Shown: positions 1 through 7,168, counted from the first letter of the stretch. The stretch is 46,327 bases of DNA from Paludibacteraceae bacterium (GCA_017447875.1 JAFSMP010000006.1:1-46327); one strand, 5' to 3'. Program-made: numbers and translations. The notes: generated from the letters alone by a model not told the origin.

Positions 1-416
1 GCGGTAGCGCAGATCGCGTTGATCATAATGTACATGAAGCCGATCCAGACATACTGCACAGCGGCGCCGGCGTGCTGCGGCGTGTTGAAGAGCAGGATCG
101 TAAAGAGCCACTCTAAGATGATGAAGACCTCGTAGGGGCGCGCTTTGCCCCAGCGGGTGTGGGTCTTATCCAGAATGTAGCCGAAGCCCAAATCCGTAAA
201 GGCGTCGATGATTCGGGATGCCAGCAGGATGCCGCCGATGATGACGGGATTCAGGCCGAGAAGGTCTGTGCTGTAAAAGGTGACGTAGACCACCAGCACC
301 ACGTTGATGGCCGCCGCAATGCCGCGGGTGGACCATACCGCGCCGTACCAGATGGGCATACGCTGCCGGGCACCGTAGGGCACGCCCTTTTCATTGAGCC
401 GTTCTTTTTTAGCCAT
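1..416 (-). CDS. GPH-family sugar:cation symporter, N-terminal part (runs off left edge)
   Basis: Reading the minus strand from an ATG at 416 gives an open frame to the window edge with no stop, starting MAKKERLNEKGVPYGARQRM. It continues through hydrophobic stretches (about residues 24-46, 55-75 and 95-120) typical of the glycoside-pentoside-hexuronide branch of the major facilitator superfamily (MelB/UidP-like). The soluble turn DKTHTRWGKARPY matches the GPH loop 2-3 signature. A strong site GGGAGGAAG lies just upstream of the ATG. The family couples sugar uptake to a cation gradient at the cytoplasmic membrane; the substrate cannot be read here. It is divergent from the AraC regulator at 580, which is its likely controller. 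About 138 codons are visible; full members have about 450. Confidence 0.85.
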   Translation of the reverse strand, partial: MAKKERLNEKGVPYGARQRMPIWYGAVWSTRGIAAAINVVLVVYVTFYSTDLLGLNPVIIGGILLASRIIDAFTDLGFGYILDKTHTRWGKARPYEVFIILEWLFTILLFNTPQHAGAAVQYVWIGFMYIMINAICAT

Positions 417-579
417 AGTGTTCTCTTCCTCCCTGTTTCCATATTTGCGAAAAGGTTTTTCGTGATTTTACTATACCAAAAGAACGAAAAAGGTGTTATA
501 ATTTATCTGCCTATTTTATTCGTTATATGCCTATATTGTATTTTTCGCTATAGTATACAAAGAAAGGGGCGCGAATAGT
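417..579. promoter_or_regulatory. Divergent intergenic region, symporter / AraC regulator
   Basis: This AT-rich gap separates two divergent genes and must hold both promoters. TATAAT at 497-502 fits a -10 element for the rightward regulator, but no good -35 is at the right distance. CGAAA/TTTCG half-repeats lie around 448-462. The AraC start is a GTG at 580 preceded by AAAGGGG. No operator could be defined. Confidence 0.4.
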
Positions 580-1788
580 GTGAATCTTCACCAAAGGCTT
601 GCGTTCTTCTATGAGCTCATCGGCTGCGGTCATGCGCTGTACCATACGGTTCTCGACCCGTCTTTACAGCTTGAGGACACCAACTGCCCCTTTTCCGCGC
701 ACATCCCGGCATTGCTGAATTGGAACGAGGACGCCCCATCCTTTTTTGCCTCTTTGGCGGATGAACCCCTCCCCGTGATGATCGCCGGCTCCGCCGACCT
801 TCTGTGGATCCTGGATTTTGAAAAGGCGGAGGGTGCGCTCCTGGCATTTCATCTGATTGGCCCGGTTTTTCTCGAAGATATCTCCGTGCCCCGGCTGGAG
901 GCGGCGATTTCCGCCCTGGGGATTTACGGCGGCGAGAAGCATGAGCTGGTGGGGCAGCTCACCGCGCTGCCCATTTTCCCCATCAACCGTTGGATGGACT
1001 ACGGCCTCATGCTCCACTACAGCCTCTGCGGCCAGCGACTGGACTCCGGCAGCTTCCATTTTGTGGATCGCAAGACCGCCTCCTCCGAAGCGCCGGAAAA
1101 GCAGCGGCCCGGCGCCTCCCACGGCACCTGGGCCATGGAGCAGGAGCTGCTGCGGCTGATCGAAGAGGGCAATCTGGACTATCGCAAGCGTGTGGGCCAG
1201 CTGGTAGAGCGGGGGCAGATGGTTCCCCTCGGCGCCGGCGATACGCTGCGGCACGTCAAGAACTCCATTATCATTTTTACGGCGCTCTGCACCCGCGCCG
1301 CAATCCGCGGAGGGCTCTCGCCGGAGGTCGCCTACACGCTCAGCGACCGCTACATCAACAGCGCGGAGAGTGCCGGGAGCTTTGAGGAAGCGGCAAGCAT
1401 CAACAGCAGAATGCAGGATGACTTCGTGCAGCGGGTCCACGATTGCCGCTATGCGCGGGTCTCGCCCCTGTTTCAAAAGCTGTTCCAATATCTGGACACC
1501 CACCTGGAGAATACGCCCAGTATGCCGGACATTGCCAAAGAAATGGGCTACTCTGTTTCCTATCTGGCCAGAGAGTTCAAAAAGCAAACCGGGCAGACCA
1601 TGCAGCAGTATCTGCGTTCGCGCCGGCTCGAGCTGGCCAGGCTGGCGCTTCTCAGCAGCAACGACTCGATTCAGAACATCTGTCACAGTCTCGGCTTCAG
1701 CTCCCAAAGCTATTTTACAGCCGAGTTCCGAAAGGCCGTAGGCATGACGCCCACCGCGTATCGGCAGCGAAACGGAATCGAAGGATAA
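580..1788 (+). CDS. AraC-family transcriptional regulator
   Basis: A 402-residue protein with a C-terminal double helix-turn-helix of the AraC/XylS type at about residues 294-400 (DIAKEMGYSVSYLAREFKKQTG and ICHSLGFSSQSYFTAEFRKAVG). The N-terminal 290 residues form a sensor region of the kind seen in long clostridial AraC regulators, where a central segment (HVKNSIIIFTALCTRAAIRGG, near residues 226-246) precedes the DNA-binding part. The start is GTG with AAAGGGG about 9 bases upstream. Because it is divergent from a GPH sugar symporter, the simplest inference is that it senses a sugar or its metabolite and controls that transporter. The effector is unknown. A strong terminator follows. Confidence 0.9.
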   Translation: MNLHQRLAFFYELIGCGHALYHTVLDPSLQLEDTNCPFSAHIPALLNWNEDAPSFFASLADEPLPVMIAGSADLLWILDFEKAEGALLAFHLIGPVFLEDISVPRLEAAISALGIYGGEKHELVGQLTALPIFPINRWMDYGLMLHYSLCGQRLDSGSFHFVDRKTASSEAPEKQRPGASHGTWAMEQELLRLIEEGNLDYRKRVGQLVERGQMVPLGAGDTLRHVKNSIIIFTALCTRAAIRGGLSPEVAYTLSDRYINSAESAGSFEEAASINSRMQDDFVQRVHDCRYARVSPLFQKLFQYLDTHLENTPSMPDIAKEMGYSVSYLAREFKKQTGQTMQQYLRSRRLELARLALLSSNDSIQNICHSLGFSSQSYFTAEFRKAVGMTPTAYRQRNGIEG

Positions 1789-1795
1789 GCACTTT

Positions 1796-1845
1796 CCCCC
1801 ATACGCCGCAGCGACAAGGCAGCGGCGTATGGGGGTTGTTGTTTT
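1796..1845 (+). terminator. Rho-independent terminator of the AraC gene
   Basis: Perfect 13-base arms (CCCCATACGCCGC and its complement) close a short loop and are followed by TTGTTGTTTTT, just after the stop at 1788. Confidence 0.9.
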
Positions 1846-1903
1846 TCATTTATATTTCCACCTCTATGAATCGATAGTTTACCTCCGCAGCGAGCCTTTT
1901 GTG

Positions 1904-1917
1904 GTTGCCATGGCAAC
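1904..1917. promoter_or_regulatory. Palindromic operator GTTGCCATGGCAAC upstream of the Crp/Fnr gene
   Basis: A perfect 14-base palindrome centred about 43 bases upstream of the start inferred from TTGACA (1919-1924) and TATCAT (1942-1947), which have a 17-base spacer. A near-identical site (GTTGCCATAGCAAC) lies at 4441-4454 in front of the DUF438 operon. The position near -42 is that of a class II Crp/Fnr activator site. That the adjacent regulator binds it is inference. Confidence 0.75.
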
Positions 1918-1918
1918 A

Positions 1919-1956
1919 TTGACAAAAGAGAATTTGCGCCGTATCATAGGCGCAAA
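1919..1956 (+). promoter_or_regulatory. Promoter of the Crp/Fnr gene with overlapping inverted repeat
   Basis: TTGACA (1919-1924), 17-base spacer, TATCAT (1942-1947). An 8-base inverted repeat, TTTGCGCC (1933-1940) and GGCGCAAA (1949-1956), straddles the -10 and reaches the likely start point. It could be a second operator or, less likely, a 5' leader hairpin. Confidence 0.65.
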
Positions 1957-1969
1957 GGAGTGAATTCAT

Positions 1970-2653
1970 ATGTTGCAGGACAAAGATATGGCGGTTCTGG
2001 CAAAATGCGATCTGTTCCGGGGAATCGCGGAAGCCGAGCTGCCTGACGCGCTCCGCTGGCTGAACACTACCGAGAAAACCTATCAGAAGGGTGAGATGGT
2101 GTTTATGATCGGCGACGTCATGAAGCGCGCCGGCATTGTGCTGGAGGGCACGGTATCGGTCAGCTTTCTGGACGAGAGTGACAACAGCGTCAACATGAAC
2201 ATGTTTTCACAGGGCAATCTGTTCGGCGAATCGCTGGCGTACCTCGGCGGCAACAAAAGCCCTGTCCAAATGGAAGCAGGTAGCAAATGCCGCATTGCGT
2301 TCTTTGACTTCAAGGCGGTTATGACCGCCGAAGAATACGCAAAAGGCTATCAGGCAACGCTGGCGTCCAATTTGCTGCGGGACTTTGCGCGACAGAATTT
2401 CTTTCTGAATCGCAAGCTGCGGATCATGAGCCAAAAACGCCTGCGCGACAGGGTCAAGGTCTATCTGCGCGGGCAGGGCGTTGCGCCGGACGGTGTGATC
2501 TGCGTTCCGTTCAGCCGCAGCGAATGGGCGGAGTTTATGGGCGTCAACCGCAGCGCGCTCTCCCGCGAGCTGTCCAATATGCAGGCGGAGGGCATTTTGG
2601 AGATCGTTGGAAAGGATGTGCGGATACTGGATAAGAGCTTTCTCCAAAGATGA
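1970..2653 (+). CDS. Crp/Fnr-family transcriptional regulator
   Basis: 227 residues: an N-terminal cyclic-nucleotide-binding-type beta roll (about 10-125, with the GNLFGESLAYLGG turn), a long dimerisation helix, and a C-terminal winged helix (about 150-220) with recognition helix NRSALSRELSNM. It lacks the clustered cysteines of oxygen-sensing FNR. Three cysteines are scattered (residue 13 and two more), so a different signal such as nitric oxide, redox or haem is possible but unproven. AAAGGAG lies about 10 bases before the ATG. It converges on the DUF438-ferredoxin operon, shares a palindromic site with that operon, and probably controls both itself and the operon, as HcpR-like Crp/Fnr proteins do for nitrosative-stress genes. 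Confidence 0.88.
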   Translation: MLQDKDMAVLAKCDLFRGIAEAELPDALRWLNTTEKTYQKGEMVFMIGDVMKRAGIVLEGTVSVSFLDESDNSVNMNMFSQGNLFGESLAYLGGNKSPVQMEAGSKCRIAFFDFKAVMTAEEYAKGYQATLASNLLRDFARQNFFLNRKLRIMSQKRLRDRVKVYLRGQGVAPDGVICVPFSRSEWAEFMGVNRSALSRELSNMQAEGILEIVGKDVRILDKSFLQR

Positions 2654-2654
2654 T

Positions 2655-2694
2655 GCTGCGCCGGAGCGATTGCTCCGGCGCAGCTTTCCTTTAT
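2655..2694. terminator. Terminator between convergent genes
   Basis: Near-perfect arms GCTGCGCCGGAGC and GCTCCGGCGCAGC around a GATT loop, followed on the plus strand by TTTCCTTT. It lies between the Crp/Fnr stop and the ferredoxin stop, and probably ends transcription from the left; it may also act from the right. Confidence 0.85.
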
Positions 2695-2879
2695 TCCTCC
2701 TCGCGGATGGCTGAGACGGGGCATCCGCCGATGGCCGCCTGCACGTCGTCCTTGTTCGCGTCCGTGGTGTCGGCGTAAGCCTCCGCCGTACCGTTGTCGT
2801 TCATGCGGAACACATCGGGAGCCGTACCGGCGCAAAGGCCGCAGCCCATGCAAACGCTCTGATCTACAAATGCTCTCAT
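2691..2879 (-). CDS. Small single-cluster [4Fe-4S] ferredoxin
   Basis: 62 residues from the ATG at 2879: MRAFVDQSVCMGCGLC at the N terminus and GGCPVSAIREEE at the end. The pattern C-x2-C-x2-C (residues 10, 13, 16) with a distal Cys-Pro (residue 53) binds one [4Fe-4S] cluster, as in Thermotoga/Desulfovibrio-type ferredoxins. The start follows the DUF438 stop by one base, and GAGGAGG at the end of the upstream gene serves as ribosome site, so the pair is translationally coupled. It is a cytoplasmic one-electron carrier, probably serving the DUF438 protein or its redox partner. A longer reading of the frame upstream overlaps the DUF438 gene and is not real. Confidence 0.93.
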   Translation of the reverse strand: MRAFVDQSVCMGCGLCAGTAPDVFRMNDNGTAEAYADTTDANKDDVQAAIGGCPVSAIREEE

Positions 2880-2880
2880 G

Positions 2881-4386
2881 TTACTTGTCCTCCTCTTTCT
2901 TTGTGAAGTATTCTTTTGCCAGTTGCATATCCTGATCGAATTCCATTGTGCCGAGGTAGTTCCCGTCCTTATCCCGCACCGCCATGTAGTTGACCAGCAT
3001 GATATGTCCGTCCTTTTCCACCCAAACGGGTACGCGGTCGCGCTTGCCCGTGCGGAAATCGTCGATGATCGCGCGCACCATCGGCTCGATCTTCGGCGGG
3101 TGGCAGGAGAACACGTCGCGGTCGATGGCCATGCCGGGGCGCTTGAACACCTTCGGGCCCTCGTTGAAATAGCGGTTGATGTTCTCCGTGTCAATGAAGC
3201 TGATTTCAGCCGGAATCGTATTGAGCATCGCCGCGAGCTGTGGCACCGTCATGTGTCCGCCGGGCATCACGACCTCGCCTTCCACAGCGGTGGCGACCGC
3301 AGAGGAGGATTCCTCAGCAGCTTCCCATGCTTCGCCGGTCACGCCGAGGCAGTCGTCATAGGCTTTCGCGTCACGGTAGATGCCCTGCCACTCCGCTTCG
3401 GTGAAGTTGACCGCGCAGATGGGAAACAGGATATTCCGCTCCTTGTAGATCATCTCCTCGGCGCGCTTCAAAACGGCATCGACGCGTGTGCTCCAAGCCT
3501 CACCGCGTTCCGTCGCGGTCACCAGCGCTTTCAATTCGTCGCGGATCTCGTCATCCACCGTCCACATCACGTCAGACGGCCCGCTGATGCCGTAGCGCAC
3601 ATCCAGCAGCGGATAAAGCAGATCGCCCTTCTTTTCGTAGTGGATGATGACCTCGCGCACCTTTTCCAGTTCCGCGGTCAGTTCCGTTCCCTGTGCCAGC
3701 GCTTCCCGCGCAGCGGCAATGCGCTGCGTCAGTGCTTCGTTCTCCCGCGTCAGGGTATGGAGCGGATGGCCGGGGATCGCGGCAAGCGCCGCCGCACGCT
3801 GGTGTTTGTCGGTGTAATCCGCCGTAGAGGCGGACGCCGATCGCCGCAGGGATTCCTCCACTGCCTTTTCCGCGTTGGCGATTTTCTCCTCGCGGGTCGC
3901 GCCATGGAACAGAGCAGAATGGAGATCGCAGAGCTTTTGCACTTCGGTCAGCGGTGTACCCTCCCGCATCAGCTCCTGTTCCGCCTGCATGATTTCGGAG
4001 GCTTCCACCTCGCGGAACGCCTGAGCGAAATCGGCACGCACACTCTCCAGGTCCTCGCCCGCGCCGAGCCGCCTAAGGTAGCTTTTGAGCTGCTCCGTGC
4101 GCTCGCCGGAGGGGATGCTTTCGGGTTTTCCCGATACCGTGGCGACGCCTGACGGCATTCCGCCCTCGATGGCAAAACCTGCCTTGATGAGCGCGGCGAC
4201 CACGTCCAGCATCTCAATGCCTTTCATCTTCGCGCCCTTCGGAATGGTCATGAGCTTTCCAACCGAGTGGAGCACCGCGGGCTTTTTGACCTCGCTGAAG
4301 CCCAATTCATCCATAATATCCGCCAGCTCCGGGTACTCCGCGACAAGCTCGTACACCGAGCGGCTGAAGTCGATTGATTTCTTCAT
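2881..4386 (-). CDS. DUF438 protein: DUF1858, DUF438, hemerythrin and PAS domains
   Basis: 501 residues with the COG2461 layout: DUF1858 (about 2-72), DUF438 (about 95-165), a hemerythrin-like HHE bundle (about 195-345, with HPLHTLTRENE and VIIHYEKKGDLLYPLLD) and a C-terminal PAS domain (about 385-490, with CHPPK and TMEFDQDMQLAKEYF). Hemerythrin domains bind a di-iron centre, and PAS domains of this group can bind haem or flavin. Such proteins are linked to oxygen or nitric-oxide handling in anaerobes; the exact reaction is not established. No signal peptide or membrane segment is visible, so it should be cytoplasmic. It is the first gene of an operon with the ferredoxin, driven from a promoter that has the shared palindrome at about -41.5. 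Confidence 0.9.
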   Translation of the reverse strand: MKKSIDFSRSVYELVAEYPELADIMDELGFSEVKKPAVLHSVGKLMTIPKGAKMKGIEMLDVVAALIKAGFAIEGGMPSGVATVSGKPESIPSGERTEQLKSYLRRLGAGEDLESVRADFAQAFREVEASEIMQAEQELMREGTPLTEVQKLCDLHSALFHGATREEKIANAEKAVEESLRRSASASTADYTDKHQRAAALAAIPGHPLHTLTRENEALTQRIAAAREALAQGTELTAELEKVREVIIHYEKKGDLLYPLLDVRYGISGPSDVMWTVDDEIRDELKALVTATERGEAWSTRVDAVLKRAEEMIYKERNILFPICAVNFTEAEWQGIYRDAKAYDDCLGVTGEAWEAAEESSSAVATAVEGEVVMPGGHMTVPQLAAMLNTIPAEISFIDTENINRYFNEGPKVFKRPGMAIDRDVFSCHPPKIEPMVRAIIDDFRTGKRDRVPVWVEKDGHIMLVNYMAVRDKDGNYLGTMEFDQDMQLAKEYFTKKEEDK

Positions 4387-4412
4387 CGTGTTATCCCTCG
4401 CTTTCTGCTGTC

Positions 4413-4454
4413 AGCATACTCTAATCGGGACACGATTTCGGTTGCCATAGCAAC
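4413..4454 (-). promoter_or_regulatory. Palindromic operator and promoter of the DUF438 operon
   Basis: GTTGCCATAGCAAC at 4441-4454 differs by one base from the perfect palindrome at 1904-1917. On the minus strand a -10-like TATGCT (4413-4418) predicts a start near 4406, which places the operator centre at about -41.5. No good -35 exists, consistent with activation by a Crp/Fnr-type regulator bound at this site. Confidence 0.7.
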
Positions 4455-4457
4455 ACA

Positions 4458-4604
4458 TCAATCTAATTTTCTGTCCAACAGGTCGCTCTTTTCCAAAAAG
4501 TCCTCAATCGTCGCAAAGCCGAGCCGTTCCGGCAACGCGATTACATAGGGGTTCTCCATGGGTGTTTCAAACTTCGCCTGGGCCGGTTGCTGCGGCAACA
4601 ACAT
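4458..4604 (-). CDS. Small ORF of unknown function (possible gene remnant)
   Basis: An open frame on the minus strand from an ATG at 4604 to a TGA at 4458 encodes 49 residues. It starts MLLPQQPAQAKFETPMENP and ends EDFLEKSDLLDRKLD; an internal ATG at 4559 would give 33 residues. Composition and codon use look coding, but I do not recognise the family and no clear ribosome site precedes either ATG. It ends 4 bases before the DUF438 operator, so it may be the 3' tail of a gene whose front was lost when the mobile debris at 4700-5374 arrived. A third GTTGC-N4-GCAAC palindrome (4586-4599) lies inside its beginning. Confidence 0.35.
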   Translation of the reverse strand: MLLPQQPAQAKFETPMENPYVIALPERLGFATIEDFLEKSDLLDRKLD

Positions 4605-4700
4605 TAGTTCTAAATAAAGAATAAACGACAAAAAGATGCCTTGGGGATTTTTGCGGGATACAAAACACGTTCAAAACGCCGGGGATATTACGAAAAGCCT

Positions 4701-4727
4701 TATGTCGGTGCCCTTGCCGGCCCATTA
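4701..4727. repeat. 27-bp direct repeat, copy 1
   Basis: Identical over 27 bases to 10738-10764 (core GTCGGTGCCCTTGCCGGCC). The flanks differ. Both copies sit in mobile-element debris next to tnpV or IS605-like sequence, so this may be the conserved end of a former element. Confidence 0.8.
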
Positions 4728-4770
4728 GAATAGCATGGCAGCTGTACCGGTCAAGTAAAGTTGACACAGT

Positions 4771-5013
4771 CATGACCACCGGCTAAGCCGGTGGCTTGAT
4801 TAGGCCCTATAAGGGCCTTTTACTGGCACGCATCTTAAGATGCTACGAATAATTTGCCAGCCGCATTACCCGCCCCGCAGCCCGTAAACGGGCGATGCTT
4901 CTTCTACTTCGCGTTTGAAGGAATCGGAAGATTCCTCCCTACTCGCTCGCTGCGCTCGATGCTTGAAGCTACAGCTTTTTTGCGGGACACCTCCACCGGC
5001 AGAGCCGGTGGTT
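4771..5013 (-). mobile_element. IS200/IS605-type deletion remnant (MITE-like) with palindromic ends
   Basis: Two hairpins with the same arms CCACCGGC / GCCGGTGG stand at 4776-4794 (loop TAA) and 4993-5011 (loop AGA). Between them, on the minus strand, is the 3' end of a frame finishing SFKREVEEASPVYGLRGG with its stop at 4866. I tentatively read this as the tail of a TnpB-like accessory protein. Beyond that stop come AGGCCC/GGGCCT (4802-4818) followed by a T run, and a perfect 14-base palindrome (4830-4843). Subterminal hairpins are the hallmark of IS200/IS605 elements, which are moved by a Y1 transposase. No tnpA is present, so this is a non-autonomous internally deleted copy. Confidence 0.6.
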
Positions 5014-5021
5014 TCCGAAGC

Positions 5022-5070
5022 AAAAAAGGCCAGCCGCAGAAAGCACCTCTGCTCTCTGCGGCTGGCCTCG
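5022..5070 (-). terminator. Terminator reading leftward
   Basis: Arms GGCCAGCCGCAGA (5028-5040) and TCTGCGGCTGGCC pair over a short loop, and six A on the plus strand at 5022-5027 give a T tail on the minus strand. It sits just downstream of the truncated gene at 5111-5374 and may have come with it. Confidence 0.8.
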
Positions 5071-5084
5071 TCTTTACCAAGCGG

Positions 5085-5374
5085 CCCCGCCGCTTGCCTG
5101 CGCCGCCCTCTTACCCTTTCTCTGTACAAACCATGTACATGGCGCCGCGGGTCAGGAAGAACAGGCAGGTGAGCCAAATCCCGTCATCAGAAAAGCCATC
5201 ACTGATAAGAAGCTGTGCGAAGACCTTGTTGATGACATCCAGCATAGTGGGTAACCCAAACATCACGTAGGACATGCCTTCGGCGCCTGTCAGCTCGCTG
5301 ATTTGCGTAACAAGCCCACGCAGCCGTACTGTTGTGTATGCCCCAAACACATCGAGAGGCCGCAGGAACGTAAA
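5085..5374 (-). pseudogene. Truncated duplicate of the gene at 45391-45939
   Basis: This 290-base block aligns without gaps to 45365-45654 with about 11 mismatches (about 96% identity). On the minus strand it carries the last 80 or so codons (stop at 5111) of the hypothetical protein that is complete at 45391-45939 (FGAYTTVRLRGLVTQISELTGAEG). Similarity ends abruptly at 5374, in codons corresponding to TFLRPLDV, and the front of the gene is missing. The next upstream gene is unrelated. An internal ATG could start a 79-residue peptide, but there is no ribosome site. Confidence 0.85.
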
Positions 5375-5389
5375 TATCGATAACAGCGA

Positions 5390-6682
5390 TTACATCACCA
5401 AGTACTTTTTCTCCACACCGCGGCCAATCATCCGTACGAGCTCTAAATTACGCATCTGCTTCATGAGTTCAAACGCGCGGGTTTTTTTGATTCCCAGCAA
5501 GGACTGGACTTCTTCATCCGTGATCTGGCCGTGCTCAGAGATATAGTCGAGCACCTTCTGCATTTGCGCGGTCACCGGCGAAGCCTGCTTCGGCGCGGCG
5601 GCCACGGCGTTCATATTGGGTAAAACAATTTTGAACGTATTGGGGGTCACTTCGATTTGCGGCTGCTCCGGGCAATCGGCATACAGGTTGAATATTCTGC
5701 GAATGCCGGTGCCGTAACTTTCAATCAGGCGCAGACGATGGAACACCTCTGCAAGATTCTTGTTTCTGGGCTGAGAGATGCCGGAACGAATATCGTCTGG
5801 GGAAAGGCCGGGAAGAAGACCGCGGAGAGAAATAAACTCCATTTTATGGTCGGTGACATTGATTATGATACTGCCACTAAAGCTGTAATCGCGGTGGACA
5901 ATCGCATTAAGCAGAGCCTCGCGGATAGCTTCTTCAGGATAATCCTGCTTATCCGTCCGTATCACACCTTTGATTACTGAGCTCGTTTTATTGCATAGTG
6001 CCAAATAGTTTACGGCGTCTTCAAATTGCTTAAATATCGAACCCGTGAACTCCTTGCTATCCCGAAACACGGTACGGGCGTCATCGCTGAACACAGCAAT
6101 TTTTGTTGTGTGTGCGCACTGATCGGAGAGGAGCAAGGCAAGATTGGTATAAATGCCGTCTTTCTTTTGTGTAATACCAAGAGACCGATATTTTTCTGCA
6201 CCCCATTCCACACCGTAAAGCTTGAACGCTCTTTGGGCCGCTTCAAAAGTCAGTTCCTGCTCCATGGAGCGCATTTCCTCAAACGTATCGCCGTCGCTTT
6301 CCTTGATCATCTGACGGATCTGCTCGGGGGACGCCGGCACGCTGGAGGTGCCCTGGCGCACGTAAACACCGCTGGGCTTCAGGCCTTTTCCTTTGAGGTA
6401 GTAAGGCTTGTTGGAGCTCTCGCTTACCGTAATACGCACCACCTTGTTCTCCTGGATCGTGAAGCGCACGAGCATTGTGACATCCGGCATAATGGCGTCA
6501 CGGATGCCGTTGGTGATACGGGTATATTCCTGATCCACATCAGTCAGTCCGACAGCATTGCCATTGTTGTCGATTCCGACGTACACAATGCCTCCATCCG
6601 TATTGGCGAAGGCAATTACTTCTTTATAGATATCCTCGGTAAACTGAGATTTGAATTCGATGTTCTCGGTCTCAAAATTCAT
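5390..6682 (-). CDS. AlbA_2/Schlafen-type ATP-binding regulator with C-terminal HTH (COG2865)
   Basis: 430 residues: an N-terminal AlbA_2 (divergent AAA-4, Schlafen-like) domain (about 1-120, NIEFKSQFTEDIYKEVIAFA and GIVYVGIDNNGNAVGL), a middle region with an HATPase_c_4-type fold (about 245-340, EAIREALLNAIVHRDYSFSG), and a C-terminal winged helix (about 370-430, EEVQSLLGIKKTRAFELMKQM). Members are predicted transcription or nucleic-acid regulators that often sit near mobile or defence genes; the biochemical role is not settled. GAGGAGG lies 8 bases before the ATG. The promoter on the minus strand (TTGGCA, 16 bases, TATAAT) is embraced by a 9-base inverted repeat, suggesting autoregulation. 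The stop is next to the duplicated block. Confidence 0.88.
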   Translation of the reverse strand: MNFETENIEFKSQFTEDIYKEVIAFANTDGGIVYVGIDNNGNAVGLTDVDQEYTRITNGIRDAIMPDVTMLVRFTIQENKVVRITVSESSNKPYYLKGKGLKPSGVYVRQGTSSVPASPEQIRQMIKESDGDTFEEMRSMEQELTFEAAQRAFKLYGVEWGAEKYRSLGITQKKDGIYTNLALLLSDQCAHTTKIAVFSDDARTVFRDSKEFTGSIFKQFEDAVNYLALCNKTSSVIKGVIRTDKQDYPEEAIREALLNAIVHRDYSFSGSIIINVTDHKMEFISLRGLLPGLSPDDIRSGISQPRNKNLAEVFHRLRLIESYGTGIRRIFNLYADCPEQPQIEVTPNTFKIVLPNMNAVAAAPKQASPVTAQMQKVLDYISEHGQITDEEVQSLLGIKKTRAFELMKQMRNLELVRMIGRGVEKKYLVM

Positions 6683-6713
6683 CGGAGCGCCTCCTCACAA
6701 GAAGTCTGACTAT

Positions 6714-6773
6714 ATTATACTCATAAAATTCGCCTTGCCAACCGGAATGAGCGAATTTTCGGTGAATATTCAC
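6714..6773 (-). promoter_or_regulatory. Promoter of the AlbA_2 gene with inverted-repeat operator
   Basis: On the minus strand TTGGCA (6736-6741), 16-base spacer, TATAAT (6714-6719). A perfect 9-base inverted repeat, AAAATTCGC (6725-6733) and GCGAATTTT (6751-6759), flanks the -35. A perfect 12-base palindrome GTGAATATTCAC follows at 6762-6773. These look like operator sites, probably for the gene product. Confidence 0.65.
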
Positions 6774-6834
6774 TTATTCAACGTGAACAATCAGCGTATT
6801 CGTCCCCAAAAAGAATACAGCGCTTTTCTGGAAG

Positions 6835-6872
6835 CAAAAAAGGGCCTCCTCTGCGAAAGCAAAGGAGGCCCC
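6835..6872 (-). terminator. Leftward rho-independent terminator
   Basis: GGGCCTCCT and AGGAGGCCC pair around a loop, with a run of A on the plus strand at 6836-6841 giving the T tail on the minus strand. It ends whatever once read leftward through the relics at 6966-7527. Confidence 0.8.
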
Positions 6873-6965
6873 GATGGATTGAATATCCATTTTTCAATGG
6901 ATTATGATGCTCAGAACACACACTTTTCAATAGAAAAACGCACTTTTCAAATTCTGCCGCTGATG

Positions 6966-7088
6966 CTACCTCTCAAGAAAACTCTCGTACGGGGCGTCAT
7001 CACTCAGAAACGTATCCATCATAAACCATGCGCCAAGGCGGAAGCCGGTGATGAAGGTATCCAGCTCGGATTCGCCAATGAACTCGGC
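6966..7088 (-). pseudogene. C-terminal relic of a DUF6809-like small protein
   Basis: The minus-strand frame ending with TAG at 6966-6968 reads EFIGESELDTFITGFRLGAW, then MMDTFLSDDAPYESFLER. The F-x-x-GFRLGA-x-x-M pattern resembles the C terminus of DUF6809 proteins of gut Clostridia. An in-frame TAA at 7089-7091 cuts it off and no start remains. A perfect 10-base inverted repeat (CCAGTACGAT / ATCGTACTGG) at 7140-7167 lies upstream and may mark a junction. Confidence 0.5.
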
Positions 7089-7168
7089 TTAAACTGCTTC
7101 TTTGGACCTTGCGCTGCAGTATTGTGGAGAGAAAAGGACCAGTACGATCCATAGAAATCGTACTGGTA

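Noticed and set aside
159-578. A 139-codon plus-strand frame before the AraC gene
   Set aside because: It is antisense to the symporter start and runs through the divergent promoter region.
2878-4152. A 424-codon plus-strand frame over the DUF438 gene
   Set aside because: Antisense shadow: the minus strand carries recognised DUF1858/DUF438/hemerythrin/PAS domains and a promoter.
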